Assembly: GCA_950295325.1 (NCBI GenBank)
Contig: OX485805.1
Location: 58,304,758-58,368,757 of the forward strand
Direction: 5' to 3'
DNA length: 64,000 nt
Origin: Polytrichum commune
Taxonomy: Eukaryota; Streptophyta; Polytrichopsida; Polytrichales; Polytrichaceae
Both the position numbers and the translations under genes were made by a program. The notes under the pieces are model-generated. The model was not told the DNA's origin. It saw only the letters and a program-made list of their open reading frames with translations, and did no database searches. Position 1 is the first letter of the stretch. Every line of letters starts with the position of its first letter. Shown in pieces: positions 33,271-45,841 of this stretch.

Positions 33271-36200
33271 TCATTCTCCCTCTTCATCTTCAGCTTCATC
33301 TTCAGCTTCATTTCCATTCTCGACATCGTTTTCTGCAGCAGCAATACGTGCCAAATTGTCTTTGGCAAAATCTATATGTTTTTGGGGAATGGTCATTGTC
33401 TCTGATTTGGAACCTTTGCGTGGTTTCCAAGCACAAAGTATGGTATCTGTGTTTATCCATATTGGTTCGTATGCTGAGTCCATTGTCCATTTGAAACCTT
33501 TTTTGGTGTCCCACCCTAAATATGTGCGGAGCACATTTTGATCTTTGGTGCTGGGACGGCAATATTCCACCTCAATTTGATGAAAATTTGGGCTAGTTGG
33601 AACAAAATTTGGTGATGACAATGCTTTTACCAACCAAATCGGTTTAGGGTGCTCCTCATCTCCAAGACGTACGAGGATCATATACCCTTCGTAGCAATCA
33701 ACAGCCACACGAAATGATGGAGCCGGACGATTACGAGCTGGGCCAACATAATGGTCGTCCACTACGAACTCTTCACGGATGTCCCCATTGTCGAAGAACA
33801 TGGCCTCAGATTCCACGATTGTCACTCGGCTTTGTGGCCAAAAACCTTGTGTCAAACATGAATGTGTTTCGACATCGGGTGCTAGCAATGCTGAGCGAAT
33901 GCGATCCCAGTACGTAATCAATGGTTCGTGGGTATCCCGAACACGCCTTGTGATGTCTTCCTCGCACAATTTTTTCCAATATTGGATGAATCCGGATATA
34001 CCTTTGATGATTTCTGGTCCATTCCTCATGGGGTTGGGTTTGCAAGGCTTCGGCTCCCCATCAGGTAGCATACATTTGCCCTCTTCGTTTTGGCGCCAGA
34101 CGAGTATCCCTTCTTCTAGACCCCAATCCGGGGAAGTGCACAAAACTTTGAATTGCAGGGCCGGCAGACCATCGTCACGCATATAGAATCGGAATTGTTG
34201 AGCCTTGGTATGGCCCACTAAGCGGTCACCTCCCTTAAGAATGAATGGTTCGATAAACGCTTTGAAATCGGGCACTTCTTCAATCAAATGCGGGATGACT
34301 GGCACATTATCCAAATCCATGTATGATTTCATGAGAAGAGGAATCGTCGGAAAATCCTCCTCGTGCAACTTCATACTCCAACGTCCAAATGAAGCGTCAA
34401 TGTCATCATGTGTGTGGCCAACCATAAAAAAAGACACAAACACTTCTTTGAAAATGCCCTTGGCTACGAGCAATGACCAAAAACAAAACACGTATCGACA
34501 TTTGTTGTCTTTGGCACAATTGTCCAGTTGCACATGTAGAGTTGGAGGCAAAGGTTTAGCAAGAACGGTTTGTTCAGGCGGTTCTTGCAGTGACGATAGA
34601 CAAACTTCTTTCCCCTCTAGCACAACCTCATAAATCGGTGTTGTTCCACATCCAACAAAAAGAGCGCGGGAGGATGATGTTGGCGGACTCTCAAGATCTC
34701 GTAGAAGTTTTGCAAAAGACCCTACGGTATGATTGGCGTCGCCTGGATAGAAATCCAAGCCATAATGTGCATACTTGACGTCCACATGGCCATGTGCAAT
34801 CATACCTGAATTAAGACATACAAATGAGAAGTACATTCTAATATCATATATGATAAGGAAATTCAATTTTTTCGCAAGCAGGCCAAGAAAATGAACAAAC
34901 ATTTACGGACGTACATCCGTAACTCTTCATAATGAGTATGTGGGTGCGCAAAAAAAATGTGAAAACCAACGAACCTGTGACAGATATTGGGAGCTTGAAA
35001 TATCCATCTGTAGCCTTTATTTTCCATGCATAACAAGGGCACGCAGTCTTCGCATGGTCCATTTTGTCATGAATGATTGTCAAAACCTCATTCGGCCTCA
35101 TTATCGATAATGCGCGATTCTTGTAGTAGTCTTGACGGTGTGCCTCCTGGTTGTTGATATGCTCAATGTATTTTCGTTGATGTCTATTGTGCGACTCAGT
35201 CCCTATTGGATGTGCATCTCGAAGGCCCTTATATTTCTCACAAGCAGAACACCTAGCAAACTTATCCCCAGGCCTCTTCGTAATGTACTCTGCAAATTGT
35301 TGATTCTTGATCACACTCAATTTTGACAACGAAATCGGCCCACATCCAGCCTTTTCGCCAACCTCATTAACATCCATAAGTATGTTCTTCCATTTTGTCC
35401 CTGTAGGCAAAACCATCTGGACAACCTTTTCCCCCGACGGCAGAGTCCGTGTCTTGTGTGGCATCGCATCCGCTAATGGCATAATGATGGTTGATAGTGT
35501 TGCAGCCGCTTGGAGTGTTGCCTCCCTGGGCTTCTTTGTACCAGAGTTGCCATGGAACCGAGAACGCCGTCCTTGCAGCGAGTAGTTCCGGAACCTATAA
35601 AAATCTGCCTTTGAAATAGCATGTATAATGTACCATGCCGTGCAACATACCTCAATATTTTCCAAGGTCACAACCTTACGACCTTCGGCATCAAAGTGCA
35701 TGTTGCGATGGACTTCAAGTTTCTTTGCAGATCGCATACGAAAGTCCGCAAGCCACATCTCTTGTCTCAAATATTTGATTTTGTCACGGGGAAATAGTTG
35801 GCAACACCTCTTTGCACAACAATCCTTTGTTGCTACAGACCTAATAGATGTGTCTCCCAATGTTAGATCTCGACGACGTTGCGTGGGTTCACGGGGCACG
35901 CGAACGGAATCATATTTACGCCGACCTTGTCTAGGACGCATTGTGGCGAACAAATCCTTTTGTATTTCCTCAAAACGACGGGCATGATTCCACAAGTTCA
36001 CACCATCGTGAAGAACACTTCGCAACGGCCATCGACGAAGAGAGAATCTCCAACCAGGAGGTACTTCTAAAGGATTCAAGGAGTTCAAAATGCACACCCC
36101 AACATCTTCCTCCCCAAGGGGATTTGCATCAATACAATCCGTAGGATTCGAGTTCCGACAAACACCATCGGCCACGGGGACGCCACATCCATTGACTAGG

Positions 36201-36379
36201 ACAACATCAAGATCAATCCACTGTTCCCGCGAATAACCCTCACATGGTGGTATAAAATCATCCTCTGCATTTGCGACATCAATTGTAGTTTCCCGTTCCA
36301 TGACACCTTCAAATTCGCTACCATAGCTTGACAATTCCGAAGAGAACTCAAATGCACTATCACCGACGTTGGAATCCAT
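33271..36379 (-). CDS. Gene 1 of element C: putative DDE/RNase-H-like transposase (DUF7869-like), intact
   Basis: Exon a 36379-34975 and exon b 34805-33271 join through a 170-bp GT-AG intron, restoring a Gly codon, for about 979 residues. The ATG follows an acceptor-like TTGTAG, as in B. The N-terminal third holds clustered cysteines (KDCCAKRCCQLFPRDK, EVCCTAWY) and a later CSACEKYKGLRDAH, likely zinc-binding. The C-terminal half has IIHDKMDHAK, QLDNCAKDNKCRYVF and VGHTHDDIDASFGRWS, a spacing of acidic residues like DDE/RNase-H enzymes and like the DUF7869 pattern as I recall it. It ends in an acidic EDEAEDEEGE tail. Being the best-kept protein shared by B and C, it is the likely mobilising enzyme. 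It is transcribed away from gene 2. Confidence 0.75.
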
Positions 36380-36514
36380 GGCCACTACAAGTGATCCAAA
36401 TGAAGAGTATGTCAAAATATCCCATTCAATAAATGTCATGGATAGTCATAATGCTTATTGTCAATGAAACACAATGTGAACAATAGTGGATTTCATGGCC
36501 TGGAAACAAAGACA

Positions 36515-36760
36515 CATTGGTATACGAACGCGCGTTCGTATACCTCCATGTAACAACATTATTAGTGCAAGCACACGCGTATACAAATTCCTTTATTTGT
36601 TCATAGTCGGCGGACAGGTCCAGACAACAAAAACATGACATGTTTATGGACGCGCACCCGTAAAATTCTTCGTGCTCAAAGAGGTCAGTAACATGCGCAA
36701 ATGGTTTCGCAAACTATACAAAATAGGTATACGGACGCGCGTCCGCAAACATCCCAATGT
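36515..36760. repeat. Palindromes upstream of gene 1, element C
   Basis: C-type copies, some decayed, occur at about 36524 (TACGAACGCGCGTTCGTA), 36648 and 36729. They lie just upstream of the coding start, as the B-type palindromes do at 54470-54970. Confidence 0.75.
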
Positions 36761-37029
36761 CAAAAGTCAGTGGTGTCCAAGACACACAGAGGTTTAGGGA
36801 ACCAAGATGTCCATGTGCCACGGACACGTATACCCAGGCCTGACGACTATGCATTTGAAGAGGTTAACATACGCGCTTCCTACTGTGTTTTATCAATGTC
36901 AAAATATTATACTATGACACATAGGGTGATGTAAGTTTAGGATTTAAGGATCTTATACCTCCATTGACCGTACAGTCTCAATGTAATATTCTACATGGCA
37001 CATGGTCGAAATTATGGCACAAGAGGTTT

Positions 37030-37675
37030 GCAGGTTTACGGACGCGCGTCCGTAAATCTCTCTGGACGTCATTATTACCACTAAACCCGTAAACGATCAA
37101 GGCAAGAAAGGATTAATGCGCCCGGAGGTTTAAGGTTTATGGACGCGCGTCCGTAAATTTTCAGGACAATACAGTCTCGTTGGCAGACTCACATAGCAAG
37201 TGGTCATGATGTCAGTTCAGGTGCAATGCCGAACTATGGTTCCATAAGGTATGTAGGCTTACGGACGCGCGTCCGTAAACCTCATTGTACATGAGTAATA
37301 CCTAAAGTACAATTCTCAAAGCAATAGATATCCAATTAACCAACAGGTTTAAGGTTTACGGACGCGCGTCCGTAAACCTCAGTGTACATGAGTAATACCT
37401 CAAGTACAATTCTCAAAACAATAGATATCCAATTAACCAACAGGTTTAAGGTTTACGGACACGCGTCCGTAAACCTCAGTGTACATGAGTAATACCTCAA
37501 GTACAATTCTCAAAGCAATAGATATCCAATTAACCAACAGGTTTAAGGTTTACGGACGCGCGTCCGTAAACCTCAGTGTATATGAGTAATACCTCAAGTA
37601 CAATTCTCAAAGAAATAGATATCAAATTAACCAACAGGTTTAAGGTTTACGGACGCGCGTCCGTAAACCTCCGCG
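37030..37675. repeat. Tandem repeats each carrying a C-type palindrome
   Basis: Palindromes near 37040 and 37140 are followed by five more about 97 bp apart (from about 37261 to 37651). The unit also contains CCTCAGTGTACATGAG and AATAGATATCCAATTAACC. Units are nearly identical, which points to recent amplification. Confidence 0.9.
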
Positions 37676-38876
37676 ATTTGCGGCGCCATAATAGGAACCT
37701 TGCACCAGGAACGATACCTGCCATAAACAAAAAAAATCAATCATACTAAGTGCAATCCACATAAAAATTGGCTCCACTAATGGGTTTAGAGCTTGGAATT
37801 TAGTATTTGGGGTATAAAAGGTCCATTGCAATAGGATCTGTACCTGCACAAAATAAACATCCAGCACGCTACAAGGGTCCAAGCAGCGCAACCCACATCT
37901 GAGATGCAAAAAGAGTCCCTTGGTGGGGGGGATGTCCCCTTAAGTACTCATCGTTTTCCCTTGGATCCGTTTTCCAACATAGGATACTAGCCACCAACTA
38001 CGTCCTATAAATAAAAACCTAACATTACTACATTCCGTGTGCCAGCCTTACAATGGAATGTGTATTCATAGTAGACAACATGCATAGACCATGAGTCCAC
38101 ATAATGACAAAGCAAAAGGCATCTACATATTTATGGTGGACAACAAAGAAAATTGGCTAATAAGATATGAACATTGAACATTGTTGAGGGGGGGTTTTAA
38201 TATTGAAGTACCTAATATTGAAAGTTCATTGTAGAATTAGTAGACAAAAAATTATAGTATCGTGTAAAACATTAACCACAACAACAACAATAGTACATGG
38301 AGAATAAAAATACATGTCATTCAAAATTAAACTAGCCTCTATTTTATTGTTTTGCATACGATGTAATGATATTCACTCCAATATCATGTTATCTCCTCTC
38401 ATCTTGCATTTAATATCGTAATTACATTGGCCACCACCCTACCATCCAACCCGTTTAATTTACCCACCTTTACACACCTATATATTATTGTATTAATACG
38501 TACACAAATTTTGAGCGCCTAGAGGCCATGAAAGTAGCACATCTATTGTCATAGATACTATGGGTTGCATTAAAATCAATATTGTCAATTACCTCTCTTA
38601 ACCTTAGGGCCCCCTTCAATACATCAACATTTATTTCAAAAAAACTAATACTAGCCTTCTTCATGTACTATACGTGAGAAAAAAACCAATTTTCGTACCC
38701 CATGTACATTATCTACAATAATGACTCAAACAATAGCAATTGTTGTTCCAAGTACCATTATGAGCCCAACAAAGCATAATGGAAAGAAGGGGAGGGTGGG
38801 GTATCCAAATATTATTAAGGCAAGCAATATTAAGTAGGTGACAGAAGGGGGATACTCTCAGTAGTTCATACGTGGT

Positions 38877-38903
38877 ACCCTAAACCCTAAACCCTAAACC
38901 CTA
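38877..38903 (+). repeat. Interstitial telomere-like tract in element C
   Basis: About four CCCTAAA units at the position equivalent to the tracts in A and B. Confidence 0.9.
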
Positions 38904-39804
38904 TAATCGCCCAACCCTAAACAAACACGAGGACATAGTGCAAGCATGGTTAACTGAATAACTCCCAATACATGTCAAGGCTTAAGTGGAAGTAATTCAA
39001 AACTAATATATAACTACCTTTAAATTTTGTAAAATAAAATCATAAACATTTCAAAAGTGAAGCAAATTTATGGGTAACCTTACCTTTCATTTTTTTAAAT
39101 CTTTCTTTGGCTGGGTAAAATCTACCCCTTAGAGGCAAGTACAAGATTTGGCTGATACTTGTTATCCTTTGATGTGAGCTTAAGATAGCATTATTCAAAT
39201 CCATAACAATGTTTTGTGGGATTGATAGTATTTTATAAAATATTCCTTTATATTCCCATATTAAGAGTGAATGTGGGAATATGAAGGAATATTTTGTGGG
39301 ATACTATGAATCCCAGAAAACAATCATGTTATGGACTTCAATAATGTTATGAATGGAAAAATCCACCTACATTATTAATATGATGTCGTTGTTAAATTGT
39401 CCAAACATTACATCACATAGATGGATTTATGTTGTAAGCCATATTTTACCATTTGCTTTAAACCTTTACTTTTGATTAAAGGTTTTCAAGATCATATATT
39501 GGTATTCTATAATCGAGTACTTAACACAACTTACCACTGAAACAAAAACTCCAGTATAAACAAGTTTGCTACTACTTATAAGCGATAATACAAGCTCAGG
39601 CCTCGGTGTGGAAAGATTGGATGAATCCCGAAGGTTGTGTAATGTGCAAGAGGGATGCAAATTCAACACATACCCATTCGTTTTGTTTTAAAACAAGCAC
39701 CTAGTATGTGTGGAGATACAGAATTAATCCGTAATGTTGTTTAAGATATTATAAACATATGAATTCAACCCATATCTCGATGTTTCGGTTTTGTTAATTG
39801 CGTT

Positions 39805-40050
39805 TCAACTATGCTTAAATTTAAATATCATGGATAATGATACTCGCATCAAAGCATCCAAAGTGTCCAACTTCAATGAAGTTTGCAAGTGGCTCTTGAT
39901 AGCATAATTTAGGTTTGAAAATCCCCTTTCACAACTTATTGCGATAATTGAGGGAGTCACAAGTATGACATGGCAAAGTTTCATGAGAATTTGTGGCCAA
40001 TTGGTATATTGTCCCAATTGCATTTGAATCCCACCTTTGAGAAGAAACAA
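39805..40050 (-). pseudogene. hAT transposase C-terminal remnant
   Basis: The minus-strand frame contains SCERGFSNLNYAIKSHL and LDTLDALMRVSL, the pattern of the hAT dimerisation domain (ERxFS...L..LM). No zinc finger or catalytic part is nearby, so this is a fragment of an old hAT insertion. Confidence 0.7.
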
Positions 40051-41259
40051 ATCTTATACAGAAGTTAATCAACAAGAAATATATAGTCCCCTCCATACAT
40101 GCTACAGTACAAATGGTATTTAGTTTCTCTCATTGTTTGGAGTTACAAAATGCTTTCTTTTTATTATTATTGAAGGGTTTTAATTGTTGACAATGACATA
40201 ATATACAATGAATAGTTATAGCATTCCAAACAACTAAATATTAAGCGATACTACTTACAATATTTAGTGTACTAGTAATTTAAAGCCCGCTTACGCTTAT
40301 GGTCATATAGGTCCATGCAATTATGTTGACTATTGAACCTACATGGTTATCATACTTTGAGCATTGAAATTCAATATTTTTTGGTTTGCAAGTGTTTTTG
40401 GTATCCGTTCTTGGAGTCAAACCACATACCACTCAAACGAATAATGTTGGTCCTATTTGCCAAAGCTACAAATGAGATGTCTCTTTTTATATTTGGGTGC
40501 AAGCATGGTAAAGTGGACCAAAATAGTGCTTTGCTATACTAAAACCATAATTTTTTTGGTCAAAGGCCTAAAAGTAGTAGCAAAGAGTTATTTAAATTGG
40601 ATTTTTTTTTATGATGACCTCTATTGTTGTGTTAAATACACAAATGTAGAATATCAAGTTGAGATCTTCAATACTTAGCATCAAAAGTGATGCTCAAAAA
40701 CAAATGGTTGAGTCTGGTTTTGGATGTAGATTTCATGACCTTAACCAATTTGGAGTTAGAATTTTTTTTATATTCCTTGAAATCATTATCTACTTGAGGG
40801 CATCACCACAAAACTTTGTAAAAAACCATCAATTTAATGTAATTTTATCATATTTTAAACAAATTTTAGACAGTCACTTATTCAATATCACCTACTTGCA
40901 CGCCACTTGCACCGTCTTCTAAAATAGGTAGACTTTTCTTGGAATTCTTTTTGTCATCATAAATTGCTTGGCTTTGTAGATCAAGATGTTTTAAAAATGT
41001 CTATGGTTTATTTCTTCACAAAATTCAAAGTTAGTACATAAAATTGAATCACTTTCACTTAACACTAGGCATGGATCAGGAGTTGTCCACTTTACCGTGA
41101 TTGCACCCATTTAGAGATGGATTTAGTGTGACTTTTAACTTGCCTTAGCATAAACATAAGATGTTATTATGACATATGATAATAACATCAACGAACTAAG
41201 TATAAATCACACAAATAGACTAGTTTATTGAGAAAGATGAGAGTCTATACCACTTGTTG

Positions 41260-42540
41260 TACCAGTAGGGTTATGCCACGTAAGGGTTTAAGGTGGCGTT
41301 TGGGCGCGGGGTTGATGTGATGTTTGGGGTCGGGACACCTGGAGGCCCTCTTTTGTTTTAGGGTTTCATACTAGCCAGCTCCTCTTCGCCCTCCTCTTCG
41401 CGTTTTTGTTTCGTGCTGTTGTTGCTCTTCGTGTTGTTGTTGCTCTTCGTGCTGTTGTTGCTCTTCTCTTGCTACTATCTTGCTTCTCTTCACACATTGC
41501 TACTATCTTGCTTCTCTTCCACACATTGCTACTATCTTGCTTCTCTTCCACACATTGCTCTTCGTGCTCTTGCTGCTCTTCTTCCACACATTGCTCTTCG
41601 TGCTCTTGCTGCTCTTCTCTTAGTTCTCTTACCTCACACACTTAGTTCTCTTAGTTCTCTTGCCTCACACACTTAGTTCTATTAGTTCTCTTACCTCACA
41701 GACTTAGTTCTCTTACCTCCTACTTCTCTTACTGCTCTTCATGCTCTTGCTGCTCTTCTCTTCCTTCTCTTCCTTCTCTTGATGCTCTTCCTTCCCATTA
41801 TTGCTCCTCCCATTCTTGCTGCTCTTCTCATTCTTGTTGCAAAACCCATTCTTGCTGGTCAATTGCGGAGGCGCCTCAGAGCGTGAGTAAGTTTCTTGCA
41901 TGCTGCTGCCCATTAGGATGCTCTAGGAGTACTTTCAGTTGTTGCAAGGTTTTAGGGTTGGAGTAGTTTTCCCCCCCTTTCATCTTGAAGCATGTGTTTT
42001 TGACAATTCAAAATGAGTAGCTTCAATTTGTAGTTCATTGTTTTTTTTGCATACATATCAAAATGTTTCAATCTGATTTATGAGCAACTTGTTGTAGACT
42101 GTATTGGAGTACTTCTAAATGTTGTTCTTCCATAGATGATTTCCTTAGAGAGCATTGAAAGAGTATGCAACAACAGTTTCATTGAATCATGCATGTGTAC
42201 ATTGAATTACTAGAGGTTTGTAACCTGAATTATATTGTAAATTTGCAGTTGGTCCTACCTGCAGCACGAGGAAGAGGTGTGGTTTAGGAGCAAACATTCT
42301 ACAAAGGTAAGAATTTCTATAACATTGCAATTGCATTTTGTATGATTGCGTTGTTGTGGTTTAGGGCTTAAGGTTTGCTTGAAAACATATGAGCTACAAC
42401 AACACTGAGAGCAAGTGAGATTCCAATTTCAATACTTTCTTAATTCCTTTGGCACTTTTGATTGTAGAGTCTGGTATTGCAGTGCAGAGCCATATTGCAT
42501 TCGCATTTGCTGATCAAAACCATATTGGAAGACAAGGTAA
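41260..42540 (+). promoter_or_regulatory. Promoter/5'-UTR region of gene 2, element C
   Basis: A G-rich stretch (41270-41360) leads into a long CT-rich tract of TTGCTCTTC and TCTTACCTCACACACTTAG repeats (41390-41800), resembling the pyrimidine-rich leaders of A and B. AAGG|TAAG junctions at about 42305 and 42536 may be 5'-UTR donors. Open frames in the tract (poly-Leu/Ser/Cys) are artefacts. Confidence 0.4.
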
Positions 42541-42599
42541 GCCTCCGCAAAATACGGAATCACCCCAAATATTTAAATTTAGAATAATAAGAAATTCCT

Positions 42600-43300
42600 T
42601 AAAGTTTACGGACGCGCGTCCGTAAATTTTAGGGACATTTGTGCGAGTGAGAAACAAGACACTCACACAATGTGTGCAGAGGTTACGGACGCGCGTTCGT
42701 AACTTCCAGAGATTTAAGTAGGATGATCTTCTCCAGCATAAAATATTTGCAAAGTTTACGGGCGCGCGTCCGTAAACTAGGCAAACCAAAGTGAGAATCC
42801 ATCATATAATATATGTGAAGAGGTTACGGACGCGCGTCCGTAACTTCTAGAAAGAAAATTCACCTCTTAATATATTAAAAAGTTTACGAACGCGCGTCCG
42901 TAAACTAGGGAAAGCAAATATAAGTAAGAAAATGCTTTTCTGAGAAAGCAGATCCCTTTCTAAGAAACTACATCCCTTTCTATTAGACCAAATCCCTTTC
43001 TATCATATATGTGTAGAGGTTACGGACGCGCGTCTGTAACTTCTAGAGATATTATATACACAATGTCATATAAAATATTTAAGAAAGTTTACGGACGCGC
43101 GTCCGTAACCTATGCATATATAAGTAAGCAAATTATTTTCTATCTTATATGTGCAGAGTTACGGACGCGCGTCCGTAACCTCTTCATATATTTGAGTATG
43201 TAGTGTACGCGCTATGCGTATTCACTACAACTGGATGTTTTCATTTGAATATATAATACCTAGATGACAGAATACGCAATCTTTACGAACGCGCGTTCGT
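42600..43300. repeat. 5'-intron palindrome cluster of gene 2, element C
   Basis: About nine copies with arms TTTACGGACG / CGTCCGTAAA or trimmed versions occur at about 42605, 42683, 42755, 42824, 42884, 43019, 43085, 43159 and 43283. Some have TTCG in place of TCCG. Spacers repeat AATCCCTTTCTAT-like words. Confidence 0.9.
43200..43228 (+). other. Hairpin in the 5' intron of element C
   Basis: GTAGTGTACGC and GCGTATTCACTAC can pair with a two-base bulge around a GCTAT loop. Its location before gene 2 parallels the hairpins of A and B, but the sequence is unrelated. Confidence 0.45.
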
Positions 43301-45841
43301 ATATTAGTATCTTTATCCATTGACCACAATACTAACTTGTTGTCTATCTTATTTTTGCAGATGGCATCTAAAAAGAGACCCGCAATTGAGATGTTCGCAG
43401 AGGCTCTCATTCCTCCGCTGCCAGAAGCTATTTAAAGACATCAGCCCCAACGACCACTACAAGCCACAAGATGACATTGTAGATAATTGGACAGTACTGG
43501 TAGAGAAAGACGAAAAAAATATATTTGTGCTTAGATTTGCCTACCAAATTAAGACGGACATAGATGATGCGGAGAAGTGGCTAAAACTTAAATCGTGGAC
43601 AGTAGAGTGTGCAGTGGCCCAAGGGGATTATGTAGTAATTGACCTTGAGAAGAAAGAAGATTGAGTCACATTCATTTTGCACGAATCTTACCATCCCTTT
43701 AACAAAAATGAGTGTGAAAATGGTAGTCCCGATGCGGCTTGCTTCAATCTCCAGACGGAGTTCCAAGACTATGCATGCAATGCACCTTGGACGGGTAAGC
43801 GGCTTGGACGACTCTTGAACAATGTTACAAGAGTGAATAGGGCCTTGCTAGAGGCCAGAAAGGGGAAGGAGAAAAAGAAACAAGTCGTTCCTGAACGGCC
43901 CAAGCGTGTCCCTAAACCTGTGCCGGAATCCTCAAGGCCCTCGCAGAGTGGTGCATCAAGGGGGAGCATACAGACGAGTAAACGCTCTCACTCGCAGATG
44001 GAGTCATCAGGGCTAACAGAGGGCCCGGATGTCAGCTCAACACTCACTGTCGCTCCTCTCCTTAAAAAAGGTCAACGTCTTGACGCCGAACTCTCCACAA
44101 AGATATTCCAAGAGTTCGATGAGAAGACAAAGGGTTGCTGGCCGCTTGGCAGGTATTTCACTTTCGACGTAGACGTCTACAAATGCCACAAGGGCACCGA
44201 AAGTATGAATACCAGAGCGAAAGAAGAGAGCGGGGTATGGTGGCAAATGAACAACATCATGAACAACCCCAAATTTGACAGGCAGACGATTTGCGTCACA
44301 CCTAAGGATCCTATCGTTGAAGTGAACGAAAAAAATTGGCCCATTCTCAAGAATGGAGAGTTCTACATAGTCGACGGCCAACATAGTGTGATGGCTGCAA
44401 AAGCTCTCCTTGAAGATGACGAGTGGAAAAACCCATTGAAAGAAACGATACGATATTGGAAGGCATTCGTCGTGCATTCCAAGGACTCGAACCAACTAAT
44501 TGCAATTTCTGCTTTCATGAACCAAGGGAATAAAGTCAGGCAGTTCGAGGCTTCATGGGCAGCTAACATCGTGGCTGGGAGGACCTTGTGGGTGGAGCAC
44601 GAATGTCCCCCAAAAGAAAGAGACAATGCAGTCGTCAAGAACCCCAAATGGCAGGTATGTCACTCATATATATTTACGGACGCACGTCCGTAAACCTGGC
44701 CATTCTCCTCCCACTGCTTCAATTCTTTGAATTTAATGTCTGCTAATTTCGATGTACTGATTTCTTGCAATTCATGCCTCTTGCAATTCATGCCTCTTGC
44801 AGACATTCAGCAATGCCATCTTGACAAAGTTCTCGAGTATAGACATGAAGACAAGCGGCATGAAGACAGTGCATGAATTAAAGGGTGAACTCAAGCTCAT
44901 CACTGCAACAGAGGAGACGTGGGCAATATGGTTGCGACTCTTCGATGCCCACAACAACGGGGACCTTGTGAATCCAGATACGGAAAACACGTACAAGAAC
45001 GATTCAAAGATTAAGGTACCACCAATCCTGCGAGAGTTCTTTCGTCCCCTCCAAGGATTGATGGACTCGGAGCTGTACAGGGCAGCATAACACATTCTTC
45101 TAGAAACTCCTAGAAGAACTCTGCCCTATCCCAAAATCTTTCTGAAGCGGCCGAAGCATATGAAGCCATCCACGTACCATATAAAGGAATGGTGCGATTA
45201 CAGAAAGAAGAAGACCATGGCTGTAAGGGAGATTAGCAAATTGCTACCCACCCACAACCTCATTAATAGTGATGGTGAGATCGTGTGGGAGAATTGGAGG
45301 AAGCTGAAGAGTGAATACCACATCAATGGCGTCTCCATGCGAGCTTTGATAAGAGGGGCATCATCCTTCCTAGCCCAACGATCCAGGAGGAACGAAAAGA
45401 AGGGATCTATCGACGAGAGGGAGGCAGGGTTGTACGTGAACTTTCTCGATAGGAAATAAAAAGCGAAATTCGGAGGGTTTGCAAGATTCTGCACGGTCAC
45501 AAAGGGCATGAAGTTCGGCACATGGGACACCCATGCTTCAAGAGCCTCTGTGAAAGATGACCCCCGGGGTTGCCCTTTCGCCATTTTTGATTTTCGTGCA
45601 ATTCCCGGAGCTTGGAAACAAGACGTTGCGGGATCACCCTTCTACGACCCCTTCTTAAAAGCCTTCAAGAGCTATCGCTCGCCTGCCCTCTTTGAGCCTC
45701 ATGTGTGGTTATGGATTGTAGAGCAAGAGAGGTCCACATCCATTGTCCATCTATACACATCAACGATGGACCTCGAATACGATCTGTACCACAGCACCTA
45801 CATCCCGGCGAAGACAGAAGGGATCACTGTTATTCAAGAGG

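Larger units (their letters stand above)
37676..41260. other. Intergenic part of element C
   Basis: AT-rich sequence between the divergent genes. It contains a telomere-like tract (38877-38903) and a short hAT remnant (39805-40050). A TATAAAA word at about 37813 faces gene 2. I see no other coding sequence. Confidence 0.6.

Noticed and set aside
41366-41676. Leu/Ser/Cys-rich or Glu-rich frames
   Set aside because: CT-rich tandem repeats in a presumed 5' leader.
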